Of a stretch of DNA of 64,000 nucleotides, positions 20,690 through 32,068 are shown one piece after another; positions within the stretch are counted from its first letter, which is position 1; each line of letters starts with the position of its first letter. The stretch is from Vandiemenella viatica (lineage: Eukaryota > Arthropoda > Insecta > Orthoptera > Morabidae). The notes beneath the pieces were generated by a model. It was not told where the DNA came from. It worked only from the letters and a program-made list of their open reading frames with translations, and did no database searches. Where the stretch lies: positions 127,130,597 to 127,194,596 of the forward strand of contig CM061921.1 of assembly GCA_031002005.1 (NCBI GenBank). The letters run 5' to 3'. The position numbers were made by a program, and so were the translations under genes.

Positions 20690-21460
20690 CAACTATATCC
20701 TTGTGCAGAGTATTGCAGACGAACTCAATTGTCTTAAAAAAGTTCTACTGACGCTATAAATAATGCAATGAGTGCTCTGAGATAAAAAATGGAACAGGAG
20801 GACATAGTTTTCGGAAATGTTTTGAAGAGTCAAAAGAATTTGCCGAGAAATTTTCGATGGAAATATAATGCCCAAGAATATGCCGATATAAATACATAGA
20901 GCCAATAACCTACCTGTTCAACAAACTGAAGAGTATTTCGGATGGGCTGTATAGATCATACTTCTAGATTCTATAATAAATGACGTACAAGACCATTTGT
21001 CTCCTGAAATACTTTTTTTCAACTAGTTCTTGTTCCGAAAGTCAATTATTCCTATACTAATGAAGACATTGAAAAAGTTAAGCAACTCACATTCAACTAT
21101 AAGCAGGTAATAGACAATACTACATTATCAGTCATTATAAGCGAATATTGGCTGTGGATAGTAAAATGGCAACGGAATCAGTACATTCCACAAGTCGATT
21201 TCTAATCTAATATAAAAATGTTATGCTAAAATATATCCCAACGTAAACTCGTATTTGTGTTATCTTGCCACACACCAGATAGTGTAGCTATGGCAGAGAG
21301 ATCTTTTTCTGCTCTCAGGAGGCTCAAAACTTGACTTTGAGCATCACTGGCAGAAGACCACCTAACTGGACCGGCACTTCTCCACGTTCACAAAACCATA
21401 CTCGTTCAAGTGGAGGAAGTCACAACAAGATTCGCGAGAGTTCAGAAGAGAATAATTGAT
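20690..21460 (+). pseudogene. hAT-1 transposase, C-terminal part with dimerisation domain
   Basis: Segments in shifting frames: FSEMFEESKEFAEKF (about 20800-20860), IHRANN (20891-20908) and EEYFGWAV (about 20925-20950), then MAERSFSALRRLKT (about 21288-21330), LLHVHKTILVQVEE and FARVQKRIIDFVI with a stop near 21460. The last block is the hAT C-terminal dimerisation domain, whose SFSALRRLK core is highly typical. Several stops and frameshifts make it inactive. Confidence 0.8.
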
Positions 21461-21591
21461 TTTGTTATTTGATTAAAATTATTTTGACATAATGCAATTA
21501 CATTAATTTATCTTTTATTTATATATAGGTACTACTATAATTTTGAAGCATGTCCTATCTAGACCTCGACTACGTGATCCCCCCCCCCCCC

Positions 21592-21616
21592 GACCCAAAG
21601 GCTGGATCCGCCCTTG
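21592..21616 (-). repeat. Right terminal repeat of hAT-1
   Basis: On the minus strand the sequence starts CAAGGGCGGATCCAGCC and continues CTTTGGGTC and a run of G. Ends of this CA-x-GGCGGATCCAG kind are common for hAT elements. The 8 bases outside (CTTCTAGC, 21617-21624) would be the target duplicate. Confidence 0.55.
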
Positions 21617-21909
21617 CTTCTAGCTGGCACAAGCTGACTGCACCACCTAGACTGGCTTAGCCGACCGACCGACCGTCATCTGTCTTGGCATGAGTCTAAA
21701 CGTTCCAGGACGCTGATGTCCTCTGACTTTTTCTGTTTAGGGGTTTACGAGTTGGCTGTCTTAGTCAAGTCATGGGTTGTGTCTTTTTATGTTAGTGTTT
21801 TTTTTCAGTATCTGTTGCTTCTTGTCAGCGTCAGTTATGGTGTGTAGTAGTTGGCGTCATATAATTCTTGTCCTAGGTCATTGATTAGCTGGTGGGATGA
21901 AACTTGTGA

Positions 21910-23290
21910 TTATAAAATTTTGTGGACTTGTCTTTTATATAGTCTGTCATTTTTTGTATTCCCAAGTCGTGATGTAATTGTGCGTTTGTCATCAATTATT
22001 AATCTGAGGAATTTATTTTGAGTGTTTTGGACCTTCTTGAGTGTTATGTCTGTCGCCATGCTGTATACTTCTGAACCATACAGCAGCGCTGGTCGGACTG
22101 TTCCTTTATAGATTTGCATCTTTGTTTTTGTTTGGAGTCTGTTTCCCTTGAGGAGTGGGTGAAGTCTGAGGAGCCTGGTTGTAGCAGAATTGCAGAGGTG
22201 CTGGATGTGATTTTTCCATATTAGTTTCTTGTCTAGTTTTATTCCTAGATATGTCACCGTGTCTCGCCGTGTGAGATCTTTACCGCCAATTGACACTCGT
22301 TTGTCGGGAGCTGATCTTGTTGTTGAAAACATTATTCCTAGGGACTTATCTGCGATTATTTTGATTTTCCACTTGTTACACCATTCTGTGATGATCTCTA
22401 GGTGTTGTGTAAGCTTTTGTGCTATGAATTTTTTTATTTCGGGAGGATCCAAACACAGTCATGTCATCGGCATAGAGGCCTATTTCTCCACTTGGTTGGT
22501 TGGAAATGTCATTTGTATAGCCAGCATATAACATCGGAGCTATGACCGAACCTTGGTGTACGCCCGCTTCAATTGATTTGAACTGGCTTGCAACCCCTTC
22601 CACCACGACATAGAACTTCCTGCCCCGAGGTAGCTGTTGATCATTTTCAGCATATTACCAGGACAACTATATGCCTGTAATTTAAATATAAGTCCGTCTT
22701 GCCATACCCGAACAAAAGCTTTTTCAATATCTAGCATCACATCGCCTGTGTGGTGCCTGATGGAGCGTGCCATACAGATCTTTTCAACCAGTCGGACAGC
22801 TTGGTGGGAGGTACTGTGCAGTGCATGGAAGCCAAATTGTTAAGGGATGAGAATATTTTTGTCTTTGAGGAATTTTTGAAGAGATTTATTTATAAGGATC
22901 TCATGGATTTTGCCGAGTATTTTTAGTAAGGGTATAGGTCGGTGGTTTTGAGGAAAAGTTGGTTCTTGCTAGGCTTAGGAAGGGTAATGATTTTCCAGGC
23001 GGGTGGCAAATATGAAAGCTTGAGGCGGTAGTTGGAGATATGAGTTATTGGATTGAGATAGGTTTTTGATATGAGTGTCTCTAATGCCGTCGGGACCTGG
23101 GGGAATTTTTATTGCCAAGTGCTGTAATGATTGAAGTCACTGTGGACGGCTCCACAGGACGGAAAGTGTAACGTGATTTTTGCCTCAGAATGTGAGGTAC
23201 TTCTCTAATCACTCTTTCATCCTGGACATCACTACCCTCGTTATCAATGACATGTTCTTGGAACTGGAGTTCCAAAGTGTCGGCCATGGC
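21910..23290 (-). pseudogene. J1 reverse transcriptase and C-terminal region
   Basis: Pieces in order from 23290 downward: MADTLELQFQEHVIDNEGSD (linker), VMLDIEKAFVRVWQDGLI (motif A, near 22730-22680), GVHQGSVIAPMLYAGYTNDI (motif B with Pro replaced by His, 22560-22500), GLYADDMTVFG (motif C intact, near 22480), ITEWCNKWKIKI, TVTYLGIKLDKKL, and the C-terminal RPALLYGSEVYSMATD to 21910. The last 180 codons (22452-21910) are an uninterrupted frame. It is a Jockey-clade RT by motif style and by the gag upstream. Confidence 0.8.
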
Positions 23291-23559
23291 CTCCGCCTTC
23301 TCTCGCGCTGTGTATTCATTGCCGCCTGGCCTGTGTTGTGGCTTTTGAAGGCTAGGGCTTTTCCATCCATGATCTTATTAGTTTCCGGAATATGTCCGGA
23401 TTTTGTTCTGCCCGTGGGAGGGTGTGGTTGCAGTATTCAGATCGGTGTTTTTGCAAGTGCCATCTAACTTCGTGTGAGAGTCTATTGGTAATTCTTCGGT
23501 CTTGTGGTTCCGCTATTTTTGCCAGCGTTTGCGGTGGTGATTTTTCAACTTGATTAGAT

Positions 23560-24430
23560 CCGAAATTTGTGGTGGAAGGTCATTTTTTCGCGGGTCATGA
23601 GTGACTTTTATAGTCACTTCCTTAGCGCACCCTGTGATTACAGCGACGAAATGATCTATCTGTTAATTTGTTGCTTGGTGTTCAAGATTGGCTGTTCTGC
23701 CATATGGCTGTCTTCTAGTTCATTGTATTTTTACCTGTTAGTGGTTAGAGAGAATTTTTTACTCTCTGGTGGGTGTACTGCTGCATCAATACATAATACC
23801 ACAGGGTTGTGGTCGGAATCAAGGTCGTTGTGTACAGGGAATGTAACAGACCAGGTGGTTTTTTTGAGCAAAAATATGTCCAAGATATCAGGCTTGAGTC
23901 TGGTATCCTGGGAAAGTGCGACGGTTCATCAGGCGCCATTACAGTCACCTGGGAGTTATTCTAGTAAAACAATGGAGGGTGTGGCCGCTGCTGTTGAGAA
24001 CGTTGCATCCCCATAAAGGAGATCTGGCGTTGAAGTCGCCCCGCAGGATTATTCTGTCGGCTGTGATCAGTGCTACCAGGTCAGCCTCCGGCATTTTTCG
24101 TCTATGTGGATGGTACACTGCTTTGAATCTAATTGCCTGCCCATTTAGTCCGACCTTCTACACGCTCGAGCGCAGGGGAATCAATTGATCTGTGTACTAG
24201 GCGATTATTTTATGAGGATTGCTGTTCCTACCCCCCCCCCTCCCACTAATTTTGCCTGTCCGTTCGGTACATAGTACAGTTCCTGATTTGGAACCTTTGC
24301 CCTTCGAACTGGTGTGTTTCGCTGGGTAGCACGATGTCTACGACGTGTTCACCAAGGAATCGTTTCATTGTGTTTTACTGTACGAGAATGCCGTCAGCCT
24401 TCCACGTCATGATAGTTAGAGATTTTGATT
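23560..24430 (-). pseudogene. J1 endonuclease region
   Basis: The minus strand between 24430 and 23940 corresponds in order to the J3 endonuclease (34608-34231) but is more decayed. It shows an N-W-N-A/D-G-I-type start near 24415 and a segment near 23950-23740 where J1 and J3 both read H-N-P-V-V-L-Y-like SDHNP followed by KKFSLTTNWQKY. I see no intact frame. Confidence 0.5.
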
Positions 24431-25640
24431 TATTTTGCGCCATTATTGATGTTAGTGAAGGCATTAACTATGGCCATGAGTTTGGTTTCTGTGGTGGAGG
24501 CATTTTTGAAGTCTCGTATGGTTGTGATGAATGTATGAAACAGGCCTTTACAGAAATCTATGATTTCTCTGAGCTCTGATAGGGACGAGGTTTGGGGTAA
24601 GTTTTGCGAGGTGGAGTTGTTTGTTGCTCCTTCTGCAGGTGGGTCAGAAACGTTATCGGGAGGACTATTGTTGATTGGAGGACTGTTGTTGGTGGGAGGA
24701 CCATTGCTGGGGCTGGGCTCCATGGAGTTTGTTGGTGATTGTTCGGGATTGGCTGGATGATTACAGAGTAGAGGAAATTGGCTAGCTTCTATGTGGAAGT
24801 TTAGGTTACCTTTGGTATGGTCAGGTGTTTTTTCACCCTCTTTTTTTTTTCCTTTTATACCTAGCTTTTTTTTTATTTCGAGCCCCTTCTTCAGGATTTT
24901 CTGATGTGTTGCGTAGTTTTTGTAGCTCGCGTGGTGCGAGCCTTTGCAATTGGCGCTCTTTGAAGGGTCATCCTGTTTTTTTAGTGAAGGCTTTGGTCAG
25001 ATGACCGCCCCCGCATTTCACGCACCGCGGTGCAATATTGCAGTTATTGGACCTGTGTCTAAAATTCTGGCATGAGTGACACTGAATGGGTCCAGAGTAT
25101 GCCCTGTACCTCTCAATCCTTACCGACATGCGGAGAAAGTGAATATATTATAGATCTCACTTCCCTCGGGAGAGCGGTAGAGATGCACTAAAAACAGCGG
25201 CAGTGCTTTCCGAGTCCCTTCTCTTGTGGCAGATGTCATTTGGTGTACATCGTGGAGGGGAAGTTTTTTTAAATCAATTCATCTTGAATTTTTCACAGGA
25301 AATGTCGGTTGGGTGGTCCCTGATAGCCAATTTTAGAATTTTTAATGGTTCTTCATCATATGTGTGATATTGGAGATAGCGGATGTTCATCGCCTGCAGT
25401 GTGAATTTGAAATCACTCAAGTTTGAGGCCTGATAGCTGTATGACAGTGCCAGAAACGACCCCTCCGGTACCATGAACACGTTTGACTGTCTGCGTGGTA
25501 TAGGTGTCTGATTCTGTGTCGGTGATTTCCGATTCGATTTCCTTTTATGGCTGCGGGGCCCCATTGTAGTACCACAGCGGTCTGTCTTGTTGGAAGGGGG
25601 TCCTATCTTCGTTAGTCTTAGAAATGTCACTTCAACCTTT
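24430..25640 (-). pseudogene. J1 gag-like ORF1 with CCHC knuckles
   Basis: The frame 25630-25274 starts MTFLRLTKIGPPSN, includes GPRSHKRKSNRK (matching GSRSHKKT in J3) and ends in a PRE_C2HC-type region (NIRYLQYHTYDEEPLKILKL, AIRDHPTDIS). About 25090-24970 follows with two zinc knuckles: QCHSCQNFRHRSNNC and RCVKCGGGHLTKAF, the last Cys being lost. A Pro/Asn-rich C-terminal stretch is at 24723-24430. Such proteins bind the element RNA in Jockey-clade LINEs. Confidence 0.75.
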
Positions 25641-25961
25641 CGTTAACACTGGACAGATATCGCAGCTTTAAGTGCCTGGGGGTTTCGCTCGAAGAGCGGA
25701 CCGTGAGGCGGTAAAACCCTATATCTAGATGGAGAAATAGCATTAGTCTGAATTAAAAAGTCTTCCTAGTTGTCAGACGACAAATTTTGCTTTTGTAGCG
25801 GCGTCCGTCGGCGAACAACGAGCGACGAATCAGCGTAGACCAGCATGCGAGCAAGTGAGAGCACCAGAGTGACGACAAGGGACACCAACCCAAGGCAAAA
25901 ACGTGCGTGGAGGTCAAGCGCAAACCCATGAATGGCTTATCCATCCACATCCACCGTTATA

Positions 25962-27292
25962 CGATGCGTATTTTTTAAGTAAGTACAGTTTTGTCACACC
26001 GTGGCTGCAGCGTTACGGTCGACGTTCTGTGCATGCGCACTGGGTAACTGCATCTCTTGCCTACGCACTGACGCCATTACGGTCTAATTCTTCCTTGTTT
26101 ACGTTGTTTACTGAGTGTTTAAAATACCTCCGATAATCGTGAGTCGCGCCGACTGTGAAGTAGGGCTGTTATAAGATTTCTTTGTGCTAAAGGCCTAAAA
26201 CCGATCGATATTGATCGTGATATCTGTGCAGTTTACGGACAAAACATTATAAGTTATGGAATGGTGAGAAAGTGGGTGAGAGCATTTAAAGATGGCCGCA
26301 CAAATGTGCATGATGAACAACGGAGTGGACGTCCTTCGGTCGTTAATGAAAGTTTCTTGCAGAAAGTGGACAATAAGGTGAGAGAAAACAGACGCTTTAC
26401 GATTTCCTCCTTGTATGATGACTTTCCTAATGTTTCTCGTAGTGTTTTGTATGGCATTGTGACCGAGCACTTGAATTACCGAAAATTGTGTTCACGTTGG
26501 GTACCGAAAATGTTAACGGTTGTGCACAAAACCAAACGTTTAGGCAGTGCATTGACTTTCCTTGAGCGGTACCACAACGATGGTGATGATTTCTTAAGCC
26601 AAATTGTTACGGGCGATGAGACATGGGTGGCCTACGTCACACCTGAATCAAAGCAACAGTGCATGGAATGGCGGTATTCAGATTCACCCAAAAAAGTGAA
26701 GTTCAAGCAAACGATTTCTGCCCGGAAAATCATGTGCACAGTTTTTTTGGACAGAAAAGGAGTATTGCTTGTGGAATTTCTGCCTCGTAATGAGACAATC
26801 AATGCAGCAGCTTATTGTGAGACATTGAACAATCTGCGCCCTTCAATCCATAACAAAAGACGTGGCAAGTTGAGCAGGGGCATCGTTTTCTGCATGACAA
26901 TGCCCGTCCACATGTGGCTAATCAGACCAAAGATCTCATCACATCTTTTCGATGGGGAACTCTAGATCATCCTCCGTACAGCCCTGATCTGGCGCCCAGT
27001 GACTACCATCTGTTCCTACAGTTGAAGAAGCACCTGGGCGGTCAGCGTCTTGAAGACGATAACGAAGTCAAAGCAGTTGTGATGCAGTGGTTAACAAGTC
27101 AGGCGGCAGACATACATGAGTAGGTTTTTCAAAAACTGGTACTACGTTATGAGAAGTGCCTCTATATTGAAGGGAATTATGTAGCAAAGTAGAGTATGGT
27201 TCAGGCTTTCAAGTAAAAATAAAGTTATTGAGATATATTTGCACTTTTTTTTTTAAATTTCGAAACGGTACTTACTTAAAAAACATGCCTCG
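25962..27292 (+). mobile_element. mariner element (1331 bases)
   Basis: The inverted ends match well: left CGATGCGTATTTTTTAAGTA (25962), right, read inward, CGAGGCATGTTTTTTAAGTA (27292). TA lies outside both (25960-25961 and 27293-27294), the mariner target duplicate. The size is that of a complete mariner. The transposase within is a pseudogene. The element sits between J1 and J2. Confidence 0.92.
26139..27123 (+). pseudogene. mariner transposase, broken
   Basis: Domain order: an HTH N-terminal region (RAVIRFLCAKGLKPIDID, AVYGQN), GMVRKWVRAFKDGRTNV and EQRSGRPS, then the catalytic region with VTGDETWV (first Asp), HDNARPH and PYSPDLAPSDYHLF (26973-27020; second and third Asp, the DD34D type). 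The presumed start is mutated (GTG at 26139 where family members have ATG), two bases are missing near 26161, and a frameshift near 26880 separates the open 234-codon stretch (26261-26965) from the HDNARPH frame. It encodes no functional enzyme. Confidence 0.9.
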
Positions 27293-27601
27293 TATGTCGC
27301 AGACATAGGCTGTCGTCCTTAGTGCCAGGGAATCCTATTGCTAACGTCTGAATCTCTTTTTGAAACTGGCCTGAATGTATTTATCATAAGATGAGTTTTG
27401 TTAGCCTGAAACAAGAAGTTTGTTTGCTTGATGTGTATGTGAAAACTAATGCCTACTTAAACTTAATGGAGGATTTTTTTGGGCCATAACTAATGCCTAA
27501 CGTTAGTAATTTCTGTTCCTACTTATTGCTAATGGAGGGTGGGAAGTTATGATGTTAACTTACTATGGAACTATTTACATGATGAGTGGGCCTATTTACA
27601 A

Positions 27602-29229
27602 TTATTGGAGGAGGGGAGGGCAGGGTGGTGAGAAGGGAAATTGCCTATTTATTTTCTGTTTAGGATATTTTGGTGGTAGATTTTCTATTTGGTCGATTCC
27701 TATTGCTGCAATTTCTGGATGTGGCGAGTTTTCGCAACGAAAGTAAAATTTATCAGAAGCTAAGTTGATTGTTTCTGTTAATGGGGCAAAGTGGAGGTCC
27801 TGTCGGATTCTCCAATTGTGCAGATATCGGGGTGTACCAACAATAGCACGCAGGGCTCTATTATCTAGTGCCTCCAGCTTTTTGATGTGGCAGTCGGCAG
27901 CCATGCTCTATAATTCTGATAGGAATGTCGTTTGGACAGTCGCAATATAGATGATTAGTTTGGTTTCTGTTCTTATAACATAACTTCTTAGGATTGGGTT
28001 GAGGTTGATAAGTTTTGCTTTTACATTTTTCTTTGTTACACCCATATGGGCCTCCACATCAGCTGTTTGTCTAGTCGCAGCCCAAGGTACTTAATTTTGG
28101 TTTGCCATTCAATGTCGCTTCCCTCCATGTGCAATTTGTATCTTGGTAGTTTTAGATTCCTGGTGAATATGATGGATTTGCTTTTTGTGGCAGTAATAGT
28201 AATTTTCCATAAATTACACCATTGGGTAAGTAGCTCTAGATGTAGCCGCAGATTTCGTGCAGCATACTCTAGGTTTCTGTGGCTGGTGTAAAGCGCCGTG
28301 TTATCAACATATAGGCGGACATTGCTGCCCACCATATGTGACAAATCATTGACATATATTCAGTATAAGATAGGTGCTAAGACGCTACCCTCCGGCACTC
28401 CAACTTCGATTTGCCTTACCGTACTTGTCTCGGCCTCATATTTGATGAAAAATATTTTCCAGATAAGAATCGATAATGTGTATTATGTAATCGAGAACAT
28501 TGTATTTGTGTATTTTGCAGATAAGGCCTTCATGCCGCACTTTGTCGAAGACTTTTTCAAACCGAGCGTGGTGTGTGAGCGGTAAGCGCTCTGGCCTCGC
28601 ATTCGGGAGGACGGCGGTTTGAATCCCCGTACGGGCATCCAGATTTGGGTTTTCGATGGTTTCGCCAGATCACTCCAGGCAAATGCCGGCATGCTTACTT
28701 CAAAAGGGCATGGACGAATTCCTACATAATCCTTGTCCCGAGGCCCATCCCGATGCCCATCCCGAAGCTAATGACCATGACGTCGACGAGGCGTAAAGCA
28801 ATAAGTTAAAAATAAGCTTTCTCAATATCTAAGAATATTATCTGCTGTGCTGTTTCCCACCTGCTTTTCTGAGCACATGTACTCCACAAGCCTGGCACAT
28901 TCTTGTACAGTTGAATGATCTTTTCTAAAACCAAAATTTTGACCATGTGAGTTTTGAGACGGCAAGTACGATTTGCAGGGGAGTCAATTGGCACTTCTGC
29001 AGGCCTTTTTTGTTTTGAACATGTGAATAATGGACCCAATCTCCCCAGTGTTTGTTAATTGCGCTTCAATCCGTGGCTCAGTCGCAAGTATGTTGTCGAC
29101 TTCACGAATAACCCACTCTTCATGGCCGTCCCTCTCCTCGTTATCTATGATGCTGATTTTAAATTGTCCTTCAAGTGTGTCTGCCAGTGATTGTGCGTTG
29201 CCCTCAGGGTCGTACACAAGCCCTTGCAT
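27602..29229 (-). pseudogene. J2 reverse transcriptase and C-terminal domain
   Basis: From 29229 downward: a linker (LADTLEGQFKISIID), IFLDIEKAYF (start of motif A) cut by the SINE, then FDKVRHEGLICKI (about 28570-28525), GVPEGSVLAPILY (motif B, Gln replaced by Glu), LYVDNTALYTS (motif C, second Asp replaced by Asn), LLTQWCNLWKITI, KYLGLRLDKQL, and the C-terminal 100 residues (27904-27602) with LEALDNRALRAIVGTPRY. The changed YVDN is a direct sign of inactivity. Confidence 0.8.
28562..28800 (+). mobile_element. SINE family 1, copy c, inside the J2 RT
   Basis: A good copy: head GCGTGGTGTGTGAGCGG, A-box-like stretch, B box GGTTTGAATCC, body CGGGCATCCAGATTTGG, ATCACTCCAGGCAAATGCC and ending GACGTCGACGAGGCG then AAAGCAATAA. 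The LINE frame breaks exactly at motif A (DIEKA before, FDKV after). The flanks GAAAAAGTCTT and, on the other side, GAGAAAGCTT (minus-strand sense) are a diverged target duplicate. Confidence 0.85.
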
Positions 29230-29444
29230 ACCGTGGAGTAGTCTTATGGATTCCTTGGTATTATAGCTTTAGTTAGAGCTACTGTTGTTCTGCACTTCAG
29301 CTATTTTTTTGTTCTCATGTTTCACTTCTGTGTATTCTTAGATTTTCTTTAATTTCATCCGCTAGATGGTTTACTATTCTCCTGTCAGCTAGATCACGCC
29401 TGCGTTGCCATCTTCTCCGGTTTTTTTTTTTTTTTTTTTAATTA

Positions 29445-30290
29445 TCAGGATGGCGACCTGGGCAGGTGTGTCAGTGCGCACCTGAGGTATTTCCTGCTTT
29501 GATGTGACATTTTTGAGCACAATTTTAAAACATTTGCGAAATTTGTCACCGCCAGCTCTATTTCGTGTGTGGAGTTTATTTCTGGCAGCTCGGAAATGAG
29601 GAGTGTGACGTCTTCAGGATAGTGTTCCCAGTTTGTATCGTATCTGAATGTGGGTCTCAAACTATCGCGTTCTTGTAATAGCAATGATAGGTTAAATGGG
29701 TTGTGATCTGATCTGAGCTGATTAGGGACGAAAAGTTTCCGAACCCAGCGCGGGAAGAAGGTGGGCTCCCGAGGGGCTATCACTTCAACATCATTGTTGT
29801 TATTTCGAATCCGAAGAAGACCAGGCCCATTCCTGTTCGTTGCGCGGCAGTGCCAAGCTGGATTTTTGGCATTCAGATCACCCCCCAGTAGGACGGTTCG
29901 GTTTTTATCTACCAGAGCTTTTATCTTTGGAGCCGTAAGTACCTAGTCGGGCGAGTTGTAGGCTGCGGTTAGGTGAACCGTTTCCCCTCTATACTGACCC
30001 CGATGCATGGATGCTCCAGGTCATCCAGTTGGAGTTTGGGTAGTTCTCTATGAGCCAGTGTTTGGTTTATCAACACCGCAGTTCCACCACCTGGGGTTGC
30101 TCTGTCTGTCATCACAGTTATGTAGTCATGGCGTGGCTTCATGTGAGTCTCACATACCAGTGCCACGTCTATATTATTTTCTGGCAGGAATTCCATTAGC
30201 TGAAGCCTTTGGTTCTGAATACCATTGGCATTCCATGTTATTATTTTAAACATTTTATTTTGCGCTATTTTGAAGAGCAAATGTAGTCAT
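29445..30290 (-). pseudogene. J2 endonuclease and linker
   Basis: The frame 30280-29969 reads ITWNANGIQNQRLQLMEFL (endonuclease start), IDVALVCETHMKP (catalytic Glu) and GGGTAVLINQTLAH. The frame 29783-29445 carries LRSDHNPFNLSL (the S-D-H block with the Asp and His intact) followed by TNWEHYPEDVT. The middle with GD.N is in other frames. The intact enzyme would nick the insertion site. Confidence 0.75.
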
Positions 30291-30499
30291 AAATGCATTG
30301 GCTAGATTGGTGAGTTTGTTTATAGTGTCCGTTTCCTTCCTCATCTCCTTTGCCGCCTGCCGTAGGGCGGCGACCAGCCCGAGCAAGCCGCTATTCACGA
30401 ATATGAACAGCACCTCCCTCAGGTCGGAAGACAGGTCCCCAGTATCAGCGTTCGAGTTTTGAGATTTTGGTTTTTATCATGTTGCTTCTTCTTTTTTAC

Positions 30500-31460
30500 C
30501 TAAGTTAGGTTGTCAGTTGGTAGCGGGGTTGAGCTAGGGTGCGGTGCAACCTCCCTGTTGTCTTTTAGATTTTTGTTTTGTTTGTTGTCATTTGGCTGGT
30601 AATTGGTGGTTCTTTCTTTGGACAACCTTGTCCTTCTGACAGCCATGATTTTCTTGTATACAGGGCAGCCTCTGTAGCTGGCTGGGTGCTCTCTCTGGCA
30701 GTTGTGTCATTTTGGCTCCTGTTCTTGTATTTTATTACATGTCTTGGTAGAGTGTTCTTCGGAGCATTTCACGCATCGAGGTGCTAATCTGCATTTTCTT
30801 TGGCCATGGCCAAATTTTTGGCATCGATGGCACTGCGTTGGGCCTTCTGGTGTGCGGTATAGCTCAACTGTCATGCTGAGGTTCATGAAGGTTTTGAGGT
30901 TGAATATTTCCCTCCCCTCACTTGTTGTTAAGATTGTCTGGGTAAAGTGATATGTTAACCTTTTCTTTAGTTTCGTTATTAAATTTAGTCATCTGTGTGA
31001 CAAGTTTAACCGGGTATTTCATATCATATAGTCTTATAGAAATTTCTGTTGGGTCTATATCCCTTGGCAGTTGCCTAAGGACAACCTTAAGCTTAGGCTC
31101 TAGTTCATGTGAATGCAAATGCACATTCTTAGCTTCAAAGAACTTGAAAATTGATTTAAAGTATTTTTCAGTGTGGACTTGTTATTTTATAGAGTGATTT
31201 CGGTAAGAGACCTGCATTTGTCCTTCTACTATCTTTGTCTGGTAAATTTCGTCAATCAGCTTAGCATATCCAGCTGTTTGGTATACTATAATTGGGGGAA
31301 ACGATGGCTGACGTGGGTTGCTTTGCCCTTCACTGGCCACAAGACGCTCTTATGACGCTTCTAATAAATTTTCCAACGGAGCAAACCTGTTTCCCGTTGG
31401 AATGGCCACTGTGGTTGTTTCCATAGAGTTCTCATCAGAGTCCTAGGTGCTATTGGGTAG
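30500..31460 (-). pseudogene. J2 gag-like ORF1 with zinc knuckles
   Basis: An N-terminal stretch near 31450-31230 (IPTGNRFAPLEN, PPIIVYQTAGYAKLI) is followed by a PRE_C2HC-like region (31124-30918: KLKVVLRQLPRDIDPTEIS) and knuckles between 30870 and 30640: QCHRCQKFGHGQRKC, RCVKCSEEHSTKTC and a P-A-S-Y-R-G-C-P-V-Y-K ending. All Cys and His of the two CCHC units are retained. This is typical of Jockey-clade ORF1, which binds RNA. Confidence 0.8.
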
Positions 31461-31740
31461 TTGAGAGGGTTGGGGCATTGCTTCGGTGATCCTTCCGGGC
31501 AACGATGCGGCCTGGGAAGAAGAAGATGGTTGTATTTTAAGATGCGAATAGTCGCATTTCATTAACATAAAATTGTAAAATAACCTAAATCTAACCTAAC
31601 TCTCTGTGCCTTTGCATGAGCAAGCGCGGGGTCATCCACCGTGCAGCTGCCCCTGCCCTGCTAAATTACCTATCTAACAGACCTGGAACTACGGCTATCC
31701 CGTAGTATCTAGCCTACAAAGGATGATACTTGGCTATGTC

Positions 31741-32068
31741 TAACGACAAATCATTTGTATGCCTTTTTGTGAGGACGACAACTTGCTTTTTTACTGTTGG
31801 TTTTCGCGTGTGTTCACTTATTTCTTCTTCATCGAGGTAGCCGAGCGTTCCTCTCTTCCCAGAGCAGCGCTCAGCGAGGTGCGCTTGCCGTCAATGCTCG
31901 ACATTGACTGAAGCTGGGCGAAGCGCGCAGCCAAGGTGTAGCGGCGGCGCAGCAATCGAGCGCTCTCTCCTCCGCTGCTGGCCTGGTGATTAAGGGCAGC
32001 ACAGCTCTCCTCTGCTGGGAATGGCGTTTAGATAGACAGACATCTGGTTGTGCCGAAACCCATGGAAA
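31741..32068. other. GC-richer spacer between J2 and J3
   Basis: Unassigned, noticeably richer in G and C than most of the window (for example GCGCTCAGCGAGGTGCGC near 31870). It could include 5' UTR of J2. No frame or motif is recognised. Confidence 0.45.

Larger units (their letters stand above)
16813..21616 (+). mobile_element. hAT element 1 (ZMYM1/P52rIPK-like transposase), split
   Basis: A hAT transposase appears in two blocks, 16813-17070 and about 20690-21460, separated by 3.6 kb that includes LINE B2. The right terminus is visible: read inward on the minus strand, 21616 to 21592 gives CAAGGGCGGATCCAGCC, which fits the hAT terminal pattern. No matching left end was found; the 5' part is lost or lies beyond SINE family 3. 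All frames are broken. Confidence 0.7.
21705..25900 (-). mobile_element. Jockey-type LINE J1
   Basis: A near full-length minus-strand element. Gag-like ORF1 lies at about 25630-24430, the endonuclease at about 24420-23940, the RT at about 23290-22240 and the RT C-terminus at 22240-21910. The 3' end is near 21705, where AAAAAGTCAGAGGACAT on the minus strand matches the related ending of J3. J1 and J3 share a distinctive segment (MADTLELQFQ...IREVP, 23287 and 33668) and belong to one family. Frames are broken throughout, and no poly-A tail was recognised. Confidence 0.8.
27295..31740 (-). mobile_element. Jockey-type LINE J2
   Basis: A minus-strand element begins just right of the mariner target site. 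Its ORF2 C-terminus lies at 27904-27602, RT at 29230-28036 (split by a SINE at 28562-28800), endonuclease at 30280-29450 and gag at 31460-30500. It is a different subfamily from J1/J3. The 5' limit is estimated from homologous 5' ends. All frames are interrupted. Confidence 0.8.

Noticed and set aside
23180..24188. Plus-strand frames of 90-150 codons as host genes
   Set aside because: They lie antisense to the J1 linker and endonuclease and show no motif.
30007..31355. Plus-strand frames opposite J2 (several of 60-80 codons)
   Set aside because: They are the antisense of the minus-strand gag and endonuclease, which carry real motifs.
31575..31600. Telomere-like CCTAA repeats
   Set aside because: Only two imperfect units; no array.
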